The notes beneath the pieces were generated by a model. It worked only from the letters and a program-made list of their open reading frames with translations, was not told the DNA's origin and searched no databases. A program made the position numbers and the translations under genes. A stretch of 64,000 bases of DNA from Mycobacterium sp. 050128 (lineage in GTDB: Bacteria; Actinomycetota; Actinomycetes; Mycobacteriales; Mycobacteriaceae), in contig NZ_JAZGLW010000001.1 of the NCBI RefSeq assembly GCF_036409155.1, positions 1,302,001-1,366,000 on the forward strand, written 5' to 3'. Of this stretch, positions 27,261 through 35,575 are shown piece by piece; within the stretch, counting starts at the first letter, position 1, and every line of letters starts with the position of its first letter.

Positions 27261-27953
27261 TCAATCGGCGCGGAGCAACTCGGCCGGCCCGGACAGCGCC
27301 GCCTTGTAGTGGCGGGTCATGTCGTCGGCCAGCACCTCGGCGTCACCGTTCTCGACGCCGGCGACGATCTGACGGGCCACGTCCCGCGGGTCGTTCTTCG
27401 GGACGTCGAACCCGGTGGTCATTTCGGTGTCGGTGTAGCCCAGGTGTACCGAGGTGACCAGCGTGCCCTGCTTCTCCAGCTCAACCCGCAAGGAGTTGCT
27501 CAGCGACCAGATGGCGGCCTTGGAGTCGCCGTAGCCGCCGAAGCCGCCCACCCAGGACAGCACCGAGCTGATGTTCACCAGCGCGCCCCCGCCGTTTTCG
27601 GCGAGGATCGGCGCGAACGCCTTCGCGACCCGCAGCGCGCCGAAGTAGTTGGTCTCGAAGACGGCCTGGACCTCCTCGATGTCGCTGTCCAGGAGCTTGG
27701 CCGCGCCGAGCACGCCCGCGTTGTTGACGACGATATCGGCGTCGGCTGCCGTAATAGCAAACGCCGCAACCGATTCCGGCTTCGTGACGTCGAGCGCGAC
27801 GCTTACGACGCGAGGATCGGTGCTGGGCTTGGGTGTGCGCGCCGTGGCATAGACCTTGGCCGCGCCCCGGCGCAGGAACTCGTCCACGATGGCCTTGCCG
27901 AGTCCGCGCTGTCCGCCGGTAACCACGACCGTCGACCCCTTGATGTTGACCAT
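27261..27953 (-). CDS. SDR family oxidoreductase
   Basis: This 230-residue SDR has VTGGQRGLGKA, VVNNAGVLG, the serine region ISSVLSWVG and the catalytic YGDSKAA. It begins MVNIKGSTVVVTGG at 27953; the longer frame extends across the divergent CGNR gene and is rejected. It is 85 bases from the start of the divergent CGNR-type regulator, which is its likely controller. A strong inverted repeat follows its stop, so it is probably monocistronic. Confidence 0.88.
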   Translation of the reverse strand: MVNIKGSTVVVTGGQRGLGKAIVDEFLRRGAAKVYATARTPKPSTDPRVVSVALDVTKPESVAAFAITAADADIVVNNAGVLGAAKLLDSDIEEVQAVFETNYFGALRVAKAFAPILAENGGGALVNISSVLSWVGGFGGYGDSKAAIWSLSNSLRVELEKQGTLVTSVHLGYTDTEMTTGFDVPKNDPRDVARQIVAGVENGDAEVLADDMTRHYKAALSGPAELLRAD

Positions 27954-28038
27954 GATCCGCACTCCTTGACTTAGGTGAAATAACTTTGATTCTGTCAAGT
28001 TAGTTGCTGCTTGCGACATAGTCAAGTAGCATTTGGTC

Positions 28039-28680
28039 ATGTCTTCATGGTCTGCGTCACAGCGCTTCAAACTCGCGACCGCGCCCGGTGGACTGGGTTT
28101 GGTCCAGGATTTCCTCAACACGATCGACGTGAAGCGCGACAGCTCGGATCTACTGGACGACGCCACGCTCGCGCGGGACTGGGTGAGCGACGCGGTACGG
28201 ACCTGGGCGGAGCTGCGCGGTGTGCCGGCCGACCCGCCTGCCATCACGGACGCGGATCTGCCGAAGCTTCGCGCCTTGCGCGCGGTGATCGCGCAGCTGG
28301 TGCGCGGCGAGGCGGCGGCCGGGACGGGCGCAGCGGCGATCTCGGCGTCGTTCGCCGTGTCCGAGACCGGCGAAGTCCGACTGGAACCCGCAGGCAGTGG
28401 CTGGCGCTGGCTGGCCTCGGCACTGTGGGGTGAGATCGTGCTGGGCCAACGCGACGGCACCTGGCGGCGGCTCAAGAGTTGCCATCACCAACCGTGCGTG
28501 TCGACCTTCTACGACCGCTCGAAGAACAACAGCGGCGTCTGGTGCAACGCGAAGACGTGCGGCAACGTCGCCAACCTGCGGGCCTCACGAGCACGGCGGC
28601 GCGAACGCGACCGCGCCGCGCAGGACAACCGACTCAGCCCAGCGCCGGCAACAGGTGCAGCAGGACGCGCGCCGAGCTGA
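28039..28680 (+). CDS. CGNR zinc-finger (ABATE-domain) transcriptional regulator
   Basis: This 213-residue putative regulator has an N-terminal ABATE-type domain ([15 protein letters not shown]) and a C-terminal four-cysteine zinc finger: the cysteine pair of CHHQPC and the pair of [12 protein letters not shown]. The family is named for CGNR; here the arginine is replaced by Val (CGNV), while the following basic run [12 protein letters not shown] could still bind DNA. The start ATG at 28039 lies within GGTCATGTC; no clear ribosome binding site is visible, so a leaderless transcript is possible. It is divergent from an SDR and overlaps the convergent mtn gene by 47 bases. Confidence 0.82.
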   Translation: MSSWSASQRFKLATAPGGLGLVQDFLNTIDVKRDSSDLLDDATLARDWVSDAVRTWAELRGVPADPPAITDADLPKLRALRAVIAQLVRGEAAAGTGAAAISASFAVSETGEVRLEPAGSGWRWLASALWGEIVLGQRDGTWRRLKSCHHQPCVSTFYDRSKNNSGVWCNAKTCGNVANLRASRARRRERDRAAQDNRLSPAPATGAAGRAPS

Positions 28681-29389
28681 TCGCGACCTCCTCGACGAAC
28701 TGGTTGAAATCGGCACCCGAGTCGGTGCCGGCCAGGTCGGACAGCGCGCGGATCACCAGCCAGGGGATGCCGAACGCCTCGCAGACCTGGGCCAGCGCAC
28801 CGCCCTCCATGTCGATGGCCAGGCCCCCGAAATCGTCGTGCAACCGGTCACGGGTGGACTCGCAATGCAGGTACTGGTCGCCGGTCAAGATGGTGCCGTA
28901 GCTGATCCGCGGCGGCGTGCCGGTGCCGCCCGCCGCCGGTGGCAACACCGGAAGGACGAATCCCTCGAGACTGCGTCTGACGCGGTCGAAGAGTTCGGGT
29001 TCGACCGGATAGCCGAAACGCTCGGTCGCGTTGATGAACGGGACGTGCCCGGGCTGGTAGGGCGCCAGCTGCTCGTCTTCGATGACCCCGAAGTCGTGCT
29101 GTACCACCCGGTCGGCGATAACGATGTCACCGATGCGCAACCGCGGATTCAGTCCACCCGCGACACCGGTGAAAATGATTGTGTGGCAACGGAATCGATC
29201 GGCCAGCAGCGTCGCCACCAGACCGGTGTTGACCTTGCCCATGCCGGCCGCGGCCAGGACGACCCGCTGCGCATCGAGTTCGCCGGTATCGAAGGTGATC
29301 TGCGCGATCTGTTCGCGCCGCGCCCCGGACAGCGCACTGCGCAGATAATCCGACTCTTGCGGGATCGCACAAATGACGCCGATCGTCAC
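28634..29389 (-). CDS. mtn: 5'-methylthioadenosine/S-adenosylhomocysteine nucleosidase
   Basis: This 251-residue nucleosidase cleaves adenine from methylthioadenosine and S-adenosylhomocysteine, recycling by-products of SAM use. It begins [13 protein letters not shown], has the phosphorylase-fold segment [10 protein letters not shown], the substrate-binding [10 protein letters not shown] and the catalytic aspartate in ALSDLAGT. It corresponds to Rv0091 in M. tuberculosis. Its 3' end overlaps the convergent CGNR gene by 47 bases, an unusually long tail overlap. Confidence 0.92.
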   Translation of the reverse strand: MTIGVICAIPQESDYLRSALSGARREQIAQITFDTGELDAQRVVLAAAGMGKVNTGLVATLLADRFRCHTIIFTGVAGGLNPRLRIGDIVIADRVVQHDFGVIEDEQLAPYQPGHVPFINATERFGYPVEPELFDRVRRSLEGFVLPVLPPAAGGTGTPPRISYGTILTGDQYLHCESTRDRLHDDFGGLAIDMEGGALAQVCEAFGIPWLVIRALSDLAGTDSGADFNQFVEEVAISSARVLLHLLPALG

Positions 29390-29987
29390 CGCGCTCCGGT
29401 GGGGGGCAACTCGAACTCCAATCGCCGGCCATTTGGCTCTGGTACCGCCGGCGATTCTATCGACCCGGTCAGGGTGTCAGCAGCGCTCCGCACCCCTGCG
29501 CATGACGCGTGATTCGTCTCCCTGCCCGCGCGGCCTGTTCCTCAGCACAAGATTCAGCGCATCGCAGGCGCGAGCCTTGATCGGGGCAACTACATCGAGG
29601 TTGGTAGAGCTCTGGTTGATCAAGGTCTGCAGTGTAGGCACAGTCTCGACCCCTCCTTCGCCGGCCTAGTCAGCCGACTCGTCAATTTCACCGCAGCTGT
29701 TTTACAAGTGTGCAGCAAGCGGGTAAACGCAGTGATAATCCGGCTTGTGTCGTAGCGCACATTCCCGGGCATTTATTCCCGTCACCACGTCTGTGACCAG
29801 CACTAATCCGGTCTACGGCGCAGCAACGCGGGACCCACGGCATCGTGGTGCCCTGGCGATAACGGTTAGCTTCACGCTGGCGAAAATGTCGCTGCCACAA
29901 GGGAAATCCCCTAAGCCCAACGCTGGGCAGCTCCAGTCTGCCACATCCGCCGGCAGTACGCCGCCAGCGGACTGTTAGGTTGCCTAT
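29390..29987. other. Long intergenic region (598 bases)
   Basis: No convincing gene, tRNA or repeat is seen. A frame with fairly protein-like sequence (for example ALVDQGLQCRHSLDPSF near 29600) runs between stops from about 29512 to 29757 but has no usable start codon, so it may be a gene remnant or chance. The region holds the promoters of mtn (left) and the thioesterase gene (right). Confidence 0.5.
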
Positions 29988-30593
29988 ATGTCTGACGAGA
30001 TACTCTGCATGGACTACCGCCGGCTGGAATCGATCTACGGCCCGCTGGCCGAATCGGTCCGTCGGCTCATCGATCTCAGCATCCGGACCGAAGCGGACCC
30101 CGCGACCGTAGCGGCGGCAAAGGCCAAAATCGACAGTGCCGCAGACGAATTGAGCGCATCGGTGCGACCGGGGACCTTTGGCGTGCACACGATGCCGGAC
30201 GGCGACACCGTCGCATGGGGCAATGCGGTGGTCGGTCTGCGCAACGCGGTTGCCCCACCGCTGGTGCTGCATCATGAAGCCGACGGACTGGTGTGGTCAG
30301 AGTTCAATCTCGGTGCGGCATACGAAGGTCCGCCGGAGCATGTGCACGGCGGGGTGTCTGCCCTGATCCTCGACCACGTGCTGGGGGCGACGGCGCACCA
30401 GCCGGGCCGACCTGCCTATACCGGCACCCTGACCTCGCGTTACCGGCGCCGCACGGCGCTCGGCCGTCCGCTGCGGGCCGAAGCACACATCGACCGCATC
30501 GAAGGGGTCAAGACGTTCTCCGTCGGTCACATCGCCGACGCGGACGGTGTCACCGTAGAAGCCGAGGGCGTGTTCATCACCCCGAAGGCGTGA
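29988..30593 (+). CDS. PaaI-type hotdog-fold thioesterase
   Basis: This 201-residue hotdog-fold protein has the thioesterase signature HVHGGVSALILDHVLG near residues 113-128, followed by the TGTLTSRYRRRT strand. It would hydrolyse an acyl-CoA, probably aromatic or medium-chain, to free acid and CoA. An N-terminal extension of about 60 residues precedes the fold. The ATG lies 12 bases after an AGG-containing stretch. It ends four bases from the convergent DUF2127 gene. Confidence 0.85.
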   Translation: MSDEILCMDYRRLESIYGPLAESVRRLIDLSIRTEADPATVAAAKAKIDSAADELSASVRPGTFGVHTMPDGDTVAWGNAVVGLRNAVAPPLVLHHEADGLVWSEFNLGAAYEGPPEHVHGGVSALILDHVLGATAHQPGRPAYTGTLTSRYRRRTALGRPLRAEAHIDRIEGVKTFSVGHIADADGVTVEAEGVFITPKA

Positions 30594-30596
30594 GCA

Positions 30597-31361
30597 TCAC
30601 GTCGTCATAGCGGCCCGCTCGACGTCGAGGAGCTGCTCACCGCGTCGTTCCTCGTCGTAGGCTTTGCGACCACCGCGCACGCCGAACAGGCGTTTGGAGA
30701 CCACCAGGTAGATCACCGCCAGGATGTTGATGCTGAAGGTGACCGCCCGCGTCATCGTGATGCCCTTGGCCAGGTCATGGATCTCCAACGGCAAGAACAC
30801 CGAGGTGGCGATCACCGCGAAGTATTCGCCCCAGCGCTTGAGTAACCACAGGCCGACGGCCTCGAGCAGCTCGACCAGAGCGTAAGCGGTCAGCATCAGG
30901 GTCAGCAGCGCCAACGTGGAAGGTTTGGCGGCCAACGCCTTTTCCAGCTCGTGCACGAGCGTCATTTGGTCGACCTTGAACCCGGCGGCCCGAAAGATCG
31001 GCAGGTCGCGATCGAGGGTGGCCTGGATGGATCCTCGTGCGCCGCGGAACGTCCACACCGCGTACGCCGCGAGCGCGATCACCACCGCCCGGAACACTCG
31101 CTCGACCGCGAGGGCGCGAATGATGATGGCCTGCCGTAAAGCCTTGCCACGCATAATCATCGGGGCGTCCTCGGCGTGGCCCCGGCCATGAGGTGCGCCG
31201 ACGACGAACTCCCCGCAGCGCAGGCACCGCCACACTTCGCCGAGTCCGGTCGTGCCACGGAGCCGCTCGGCAAGTCCCTGCTCCTCGGGCGCGTATGTCA
31301 CATGGCCTGCGAGCGCGCAGGTGACCAACTCCCAGCGGTTGATGCCGCGATCTTTGCGCAT
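30597..31361 (-). CDS. DUF2127 integral membrane protein with N-terminal cysteine motif
   Basis: This 254-residue membrane protein is of the DUF2127 family. The N-terminal 60 residues hold WRCLRCGEF and an upstream Cys in LVTCALAGH, suggesting a small metal-binding ribbon. Four hydrophobic segments follow, near residues 90-108, 150-175, 178-195 and 205-225 (for example INILAVIYLVVSK). Its role is unknown. It lies 52 bases downstream of the MmgE/PrpD gene on the same strand and could be co-transcribed. Confidence 0.8.
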   Translation of the reverse strand: MRKDRGINRWELVTCALAGHVTYAPEEQGLAERLRGTTGLGEVWRCLRCGEFVVGAPHGRGHAEDAPMIMRGKALRQAIIIRALAVERVFRAVVIALAAYAVWTFRGARGSIQATLDRDLPIFRAAGFKVDQMTLVHELEKALAAKPSTLALLTLMLTAYALVELLEAVGLWLLKRWGEYFAVIATSVFLPLEIHDLAKGITMTRAVTFSINILAVIYLVVSKRLFGVRGGRKAYDEERRGEQLLDVERAAMTT

Positions 31362-31413
31362 GGCCGATCATTCAACGCGGGCAGCAAACGACGCAAGAGG
31401 GCGCCCGCAGATG

Positions 31414-32820
31414 TCAGAACCGCGGCCGGCTGCGCGGACGTCGCGGTACCGGGCTCACCGCGCCGAGCAGTGCGGTGAGCTCGGCGATGGCGATATCGTC
31501 GATATGGCCGACGGCGGCGACGATGTCGTTCTGTAGCGCGCCATCGCAGAACGGTTCGGCGAGCCATCCGAACTTGTCCACCACCCGAGACCACGTCATC
31601 GGCCGGGTCGGTGATCCCTCGTAATCGCTTTCCTCGCGGCTGAATTCCCGCCCGTCGCAGGTGCGGACATGCACCCGCGTCGCGGTGCGGTGCGGATAGT
31701 TTGCGGTCAGGTCGGCCGCCGCGACGACGTCCACTCGCGCCAACAGCTCCTGCACGTCGGGGCGCAGAACACGTTCGTTCTCCAGCTGTTCGGGGCCCAC
31801 TCCCCCGTCGAGCAGCGCGACGGCGCTGAGGTACTTGAGGTTGTAGTCGGCCTGTTCCTTGGTCTGCGGGTGATCCTTGTCGCCGTAAGCTCCCCCGCCG
31901 GCGATGTCGTACGCGGTCTGAAATACCTCGATCGTCACCCGCGCGACGTCGTCGCCGCGCAGCTTGTTGTCCGTCCGGATCGCCAAGAGCGCGTCGATGA
32001 TGGCCTGTCCGTGGATCAATGCGCAGTACTGCTTGAGATAGGTCTGGTCGACTGCCGTCAGTCCGCGGTCGGAGGTGTTGAAATCGATTGGCTGATCAAA
32101 GAGTTGGACGAGTCCGTTCGGGCCTTCGAACAACAACTTGGGCCCGGTGATCCCACGGCCGGCCAATATCGTCGTGTAGACCGCGCGCATGGCGGTGATG
32201 GCCGGGGAGATGCCCTTCCAGTTCGAGACCGGCTCAGTGTGGACCACGGCCAGCGAGACGTTGTCGGTCGCGGCGGAGGAGATCGCGTGCGCGGTGCGCT
32301 CGGCGTCCAGGCCCAGCAACTTCGCCGATCCGGCCGCGACCGACATCGCCAGCTGCAGCGCGTGGTTGAGGCCGCGCGCCATCACCGGAACCTGTGCGCT
32401 GAAACGACATTGGACCTCGTAGGCGACCGCGAGGGCGAGCAGGAAGTCGGCCCCGGTAGCGCTGACATGCTCGGCCACCGCCAGCACCGCACCGAAGTTG
32501 TCGGCCGGGTGACACAGGCCGCCCACGGTCAGATACGTGTCGAGCAGGTCCGGATAGCGCACCAGCACGGCGTTGAAGAAGGCGGCCTGGTCCACCGAAG
32601 CGCGACCGCCGCCGACGAGTGTCGCCGAGGCGGCACCGCTGAACTGGCCGGTGTGCTCGCGGATCGTCGGGATCAGTTCACCGTCGAGCGAGCCGATCGC
32701 ACAGGCGATGCTGTCGAGCACGTTACGTTTGAGCAAGGCCCGCGAGTGTGCGCTCAAATCCGATGGCTTTGCACCGACGACAAATCGGGCAAGATCGTCC
32801 ACAACGTGGCTGTGCCCCAT
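31414..32820 (-). CDS. MmgE/PrpD family protein
   Basis: This 468-residue protein of the 2-methylcitrate dehydratase (PrpD)/MmgE/aconitate decarboxylase superfamily has typical segments near the N-terminus (LLKRNVLDSIACAIGS), GLCHPADNFGAVLAVAE around the active-site region, and YPHRTATRVHVRT. The fold carries out dehydration or decarboxylation of citrate-like acids without a cofactor. No prpC or prpB lies nearby, so a methylcitrate role is not implied. The ATG at 32820 follows GGAAGGACG. Substrate uncertain. Confidence 0.87.
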   Translation of the reverse strand: MGHSHVVDDLARFVVGAKPSDLSAHSRALLKRNVLDSIACAIGSLDGELIPTIREHTGQFSGAASATLVGGGRASVDQAAFFNAVLVRYPDLLDTYLTVGGLCHPADNFGAVLAVAEHVSATGADFLLALAVAYEVQCRFSAQVPVMARGLNHALQLAMSVAAGSAKLLGLDAERTAHAISSAATDNVSLAVVHTEPVSNWKGISPAITAMRAVYTTILAGRGITGPKLLFEGPNGLVQLFDQPIDFNTSDRGLTAVDQTYLKQYCALIHGQAIIDALLAIRTDNKLRGDDVARVTIEVFQTAYDIAGGGAYGDKDHPQTKEQADYNLKYLSAVALLDGGVGPEQLENERVLRPDVQELLARVDVVAAADLTANYPHRTATRVHVRTCDGREFSREESDYEGSPTRPMTWSRVVDKFGWLAEPFCDGALQNDIVAAVGHIDDIAIAELTALLGAVSPVPRRPRSRPRF

Positions 32821-32912
32821 GTCTTCTCGTCCTTCCGCAGTTGACTCCCAGTCAAGCGCGGCGACGATCCACCGTCCAGGACCAGTCGCCTACGTGTGTT
32901 CGACTCAGCTTC

Positions 32913-33866
32913 TTAATGCTGCTCAGCGCCGTCGAGCACGCTCCTGTGGGGGTCGCCGGAGGGGATCCACCAATGTTCGGCCGGCGGCGTCCGCCAACGT
33001 CGGCTGTCCGCCACCCTCAGCAACGACTCGACGATCTGCAAGACTCCCACCCGGTCCTCGGTTTCACGGTGCACCAGTGACCACGTCCAGAGTGGCAGTG
33101 GGTCTGCGACGGGACGTCGGCCCAGGCTGGGTGGCGTTATCGCGGTGTGCCGCTTGGGCGAAGCGAGAACCGCGGCTGCGATCCGGCGCACATGGACGTA
33201 GAACGCGTCGCCGGTGATGCCGCCGTCGTCGATCCGGACGACGCGTGCTCCGGTTGCCGCCGCGAACTCCCCGGCGAAGCGATTCCACGAAGACCAGGCC
33301 GACTCGTCGGCATCGAGCAGAACCGTAAGACGCCGCGCCGCAATGGGGTCCGCTGAGCTCACACCGGGAAGCACCGCGTGCAACGGCTCGGCGTAGACCA
33401 AGCATGTCGTCAGTCCACGCTCCCTGGCCTGCTGCGCGGTCACCCAGGTCAGCGCGAGATCAAGGCTGCCCTCTGCCACGCGATCGGCCTGCACGTGTGA
33501 CGGCAGCACCCATTCGTCGAGTCGCAGTGACCCGGCCGGCCCCAGCACGGTGACGATGTCGTCGGGCAACCAACTGACGTAACCGAGCCGCACCGGAGCG
33601 CTCTCGGCGGCCACCCGCTGCAATCGAATTTTGGCGTCGTCGGCCAGAGCCAGCATTCGGCGCGCATCCGGCAACAGGGTGCGCCCGGCTTCACTTAACC
33701 GGACGCTACGCCGGTCCCGCACGAACAGGTCGACCCCCAATTCGCGTTCCAGCGCAATGATCTGTTGCGACAGGGCAGGCCCTGAGATGTGTATCCGATT
33801 GGCGGCCCGGCCGAAGTGCAACTCCTCGGCAACCGCCACGAAGTAGCGCAGCTGCCGCAGTTCCAT
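32913..33866 (-). CDS. LysR family transcriptional regulator
   Basis: This 317-residue regulator has an N-terminal winged helix (MELRQLRYFVAVAEELHFGRAANRIHIS is in two parts: the scaffold helix and recognition helix SGPALSQQIIALERELG). The C-terminal substrate-binding domain is atypical in the last 60 residues. It is divergent from the CMD-family gene, with a 13-base palindrome between them, and is probably its activator. It also precedes the MmgE/PrpD gene on the same strand (92 bases). Confidence 0.9.
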   Translation of the reverse strand: MELRQLRYFVAVAEELHFGRAANRIHISGPALSQQIIALERELGVDLFVRDRRSVRLSEAGRTLLPDARRMLALADDAKIRLQRVAAESAPVRLGYVSWLPDDIVTVLGPAGSLRLDEWVLPSHVQADRVAEGSLDLALTWVTAQQARERGLTTCLVYAEPLHAVLPGVSSADPIAARRLTVLLDADESAWSSWNRFAGEFAAATGARVVRIDDGGITGDAFYVHVRRIAAAVLASPKRHTAITPPSLGRRPVADPLPLWTWSLVHRETEDRVGVLQIVESLLRVADSRRWRTPPAEHWWIPSGDPHRSVLDGAEQH

Positions 33867-33885
33867 GCGACCAGCATAGGCGGGT

Positions 33886-33898
33886 CTACCTGCGGTAG
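33886..33898. promoter_or_regulatory. Candidate LysR operator
   Basis: CTACC and GGTAG flank a TGC spacer to make a 13-base palindrome, 19 bases upstream of the LysR start and in the region shared with the divergent CMD gene. This matches the usual location of LysR autoregulatory sites. Confidence 0.45.
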
Positions 33899-33994
33899 GA
33901 GTCGCAACTTACCAGTGATTGGAAGGGTGTCGTGGACTTGTCCGCTCGCCGGCGATTGGCTGGGTTAAACAGCCGCGATCGAAGGAGAAGCGCA

Positions 33995-34567
33995 GTGCGA
34001 CTTCCACTGCTGCCACCGACCAGTTTGACCACCACGCAGCAAGCCCTCTACGCGGACATGCGGGCCGTAATCGACAGCGGCTTCGGCGACCTCGTCGCGT
34101 ACCGCGGTGACGGCGCACTGATCGGGCCATTCAACGGCTGGTTGCACTTTCCCCAATTCGGCTCGCCAGCATGGGCGTTCAACCGATCGCTGTGGGACCA
34201 CAGCGTGCTGCCCGGCAGCGTCCACCAACTGGTCATCCTGGTCACGGTTGCCAAGTTCGGTGCCCGTTATGCGATCTACGGGCACGAGTACTTCGCGCAG
34301 CGCGCCGGCCTGGCCGAGCAGAAGATCGCGACGATCAGCGCGGGCGAACGTCCGACCGACCTGACCGATGACGAACGCGCCGCCTACGACATGGCAGCCG
34401 CGCTCAACCGCGGCGGCGTCCTTCCCACGGCGACATACCGTTGCGCCGCTGGACGTTTCGGTGATTCGGGAGCTGCCGAGATCGTGTTTCTGGTGGGTTG
34501 CTTCTCGATGGTCGCGGTAACGCTCAACGCTTTTGACGTTCCGGTACCGGGCTCCGACGAAACTTAG
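33995..34567 (+). CDS. Carboxymuconolactone decarboxylase (CMD) family protein
   Basis: This 190-residue protein of the CMD/AhpD-like fold has LPGSVHQLVILVTVAKFGARYAIY split across two helices and the GHEYFAQRAGL segment. It lacks the Cys-x2-Cys pair of AhpD-type peroxidases, so a decarboxylase- or lactonase-like role is more likely than a peroxidase. The GTG at 33995 follows a clear GAAGGAG (33981-33987) and is preferred to a longer frame. It is controlled, by position, by the divergent LysR protein. It ends overlapping the convergent IclR gene by four bases. Confidence 0.8.
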   Translation: MRLPLLPPTSLTTTQQALYADMRAVIDSGFGDLVAYRGDGALIGPFNGWLHFPQFGSPAWAFNRSLWDHSVLPGSVHQLVILVTVAKFGARYAIYGHEYFAQRAGLAEQKIATISAGERPTDLTDDERAAYDMAAALNRGGVLPTATYRCAAGRFGDSGAAEIVFLVGCFSMVAVTLNAFDVPVPGSDET

Positions 34568-35532
34568 CGCGCCCCCCGGGAAGCGCTGCGCTCCTCGAGA
34601 TCGACCACCGCCGGATGTTGCTGGGCTTCGCTGATCGTCGTGGTTTCCGCGGTGAGCTTGTTGCCGATGACCTGGATCTGTCGTGCGCTCAGCGGAGACA
34701 GCGGATGCACGGCGAGCATCATGGCGACGTGGCCGCGGTGGTCGAAAACCGGTGCGGCGATAGTCACGACGGGCTGTTTGCGGCGACCGGGGTTGTCGTC
34801 GGACAGGAAGCCGATCGTGGTGAACTCGACGAGCAGCTGGTCGAGGATGTGGCGCACCGGGGTCGGCATCTCGTTGCTGTCCAGTGTGCCGACCACATGG
34901 ACGGCCTGGGCCAGCGCGGGCGTTGTCCAGTCGACGTCGAACCCACGCTCGCGGGTGTGCGCCAGGACGTGTTCCAGGCGCTGGACGCGATCGGCGTTGC
35001 TGCCCGCGCCGCGGCGAATCCACGCACGCTGTTCCTCGTCGGTGTCCCAGGCGGCGAACGCGACGCCGAATGGCGGCGCGTACGGAATCCGATCGCCCGG
35101 TATCCCCGCGGGCTGGGTGGCGGGATCGCCCTCAAAAGCCGTGACTACCAACGAGTCACCGAACCGTTCGACCACCGAGCCGGCGTAGCCGACCTCGCGG
35201 GACAGTCGCAGCGCTGCCGAACGCGCGGCGTGTGCGAGCGGCCGAGCGGTGTCCATTCGCGCACCCACTACGGCGAGCGCCGGGCCCAGCGAGAAGGTCT
35301 TCGTGACGGGGTCGCGGCTCGCCCAGCCGCGATCGCACAGCGTCTTGAGGATCGCGTGCACCGTTCCCTGCGTCAGGCCGAGCTCACGCACAATGTCGGA
35401 GAAGCGCATCCGCGTGTTTCCGGACCGCGCCAGCAACTCGACAACGTCGAGCACCCGCGCGGTCGGCGCCGAGGTGGATCCGCGAATGGCTTGACTCCTT
35501 TGAGATCGGGTTCCTACAGTTATAGCGAACAT
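34564..35532 (-). CDS. IclR family transcriptional regulator
   Basis: This regulator of up to 322 residues has the IclR winged helix (RVLDVVELLARSGN, then FSDIVRELGLTQGTVHAILKTL) and a C-terminal effector domain with FGVAFAAWDTDEE and AAPVFDHRGHVAMML. The start is unclear. The ATG at 35532 lacks a ribosome binding site, while AAAGGAG (35496-35502) sits with ideal spacing before an in-frame ATT at 35487, suggesting a rare start or a short annotation error. It is divergent from an alcohol dehydrogenase-SnoaL-SDR operon. Confidence 0.88.
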   Translation of the reverse strand: MFAITVGTRSQRSQAIRGSTSAPTARVLDVVELLARSGNTRMRFSDIVRELGLTQGTVHAILKTLCDRGWASRDPVTKTFSLGPALAVVGARMDTARPLAHAARSAALRLSREVGYAGSVVERFGDSLVVTAFEGDPATQPAGIPGDRIPYAPPFGVAFAAWDTDEEQRAWIRRGAGSNADRVQRLEHVLAHTRERGFDVDWTTPALAQAVHVVGTLDSNEMPTPVRHILDQLLVEFTTIGFLSDDNPGRRKQPVVTIAAPVFDHRGHVAMMLAVHPLSPLSARQIQVIGNKLTAETTTISEAQQHPAVVDLEERSASRGAR

Positions 35533-35544
35533 TCGACAGATTAA

Positions 35545-35558
35545 CTCGATTATTCGAG
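35545..35558. promoter_or_regulatory. Candidate IclR operator
   Basis: CTCGA and TCGAG flank TTAT to form an inverted repeat 17 bases before the TTG start of the alcohol dehydrogenase. A second small repeat CGAACATTCG lies at 35526-35535. Both are in the divergent IclR/ADH promoter region. Confidence 0.5.
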
Positions 35559-35575
35559 AAAATGAGGCAGACGCT

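Noticed and set aside
29560..29640. Possible tRNA or structured RNA in the 598-base region
   Set aside because: No cloverleaf, anticodon stem or CCA-like arrangement could be drawn by eye; only weak local pairings were found.
29373..29669. A 98-residue plus-strand frame in the long intergenic region
   Set aside because: Its composition (many Ser/Arg/Pro) is not protein-like, it overlaps the mtn start and it has no ribosome binding site.
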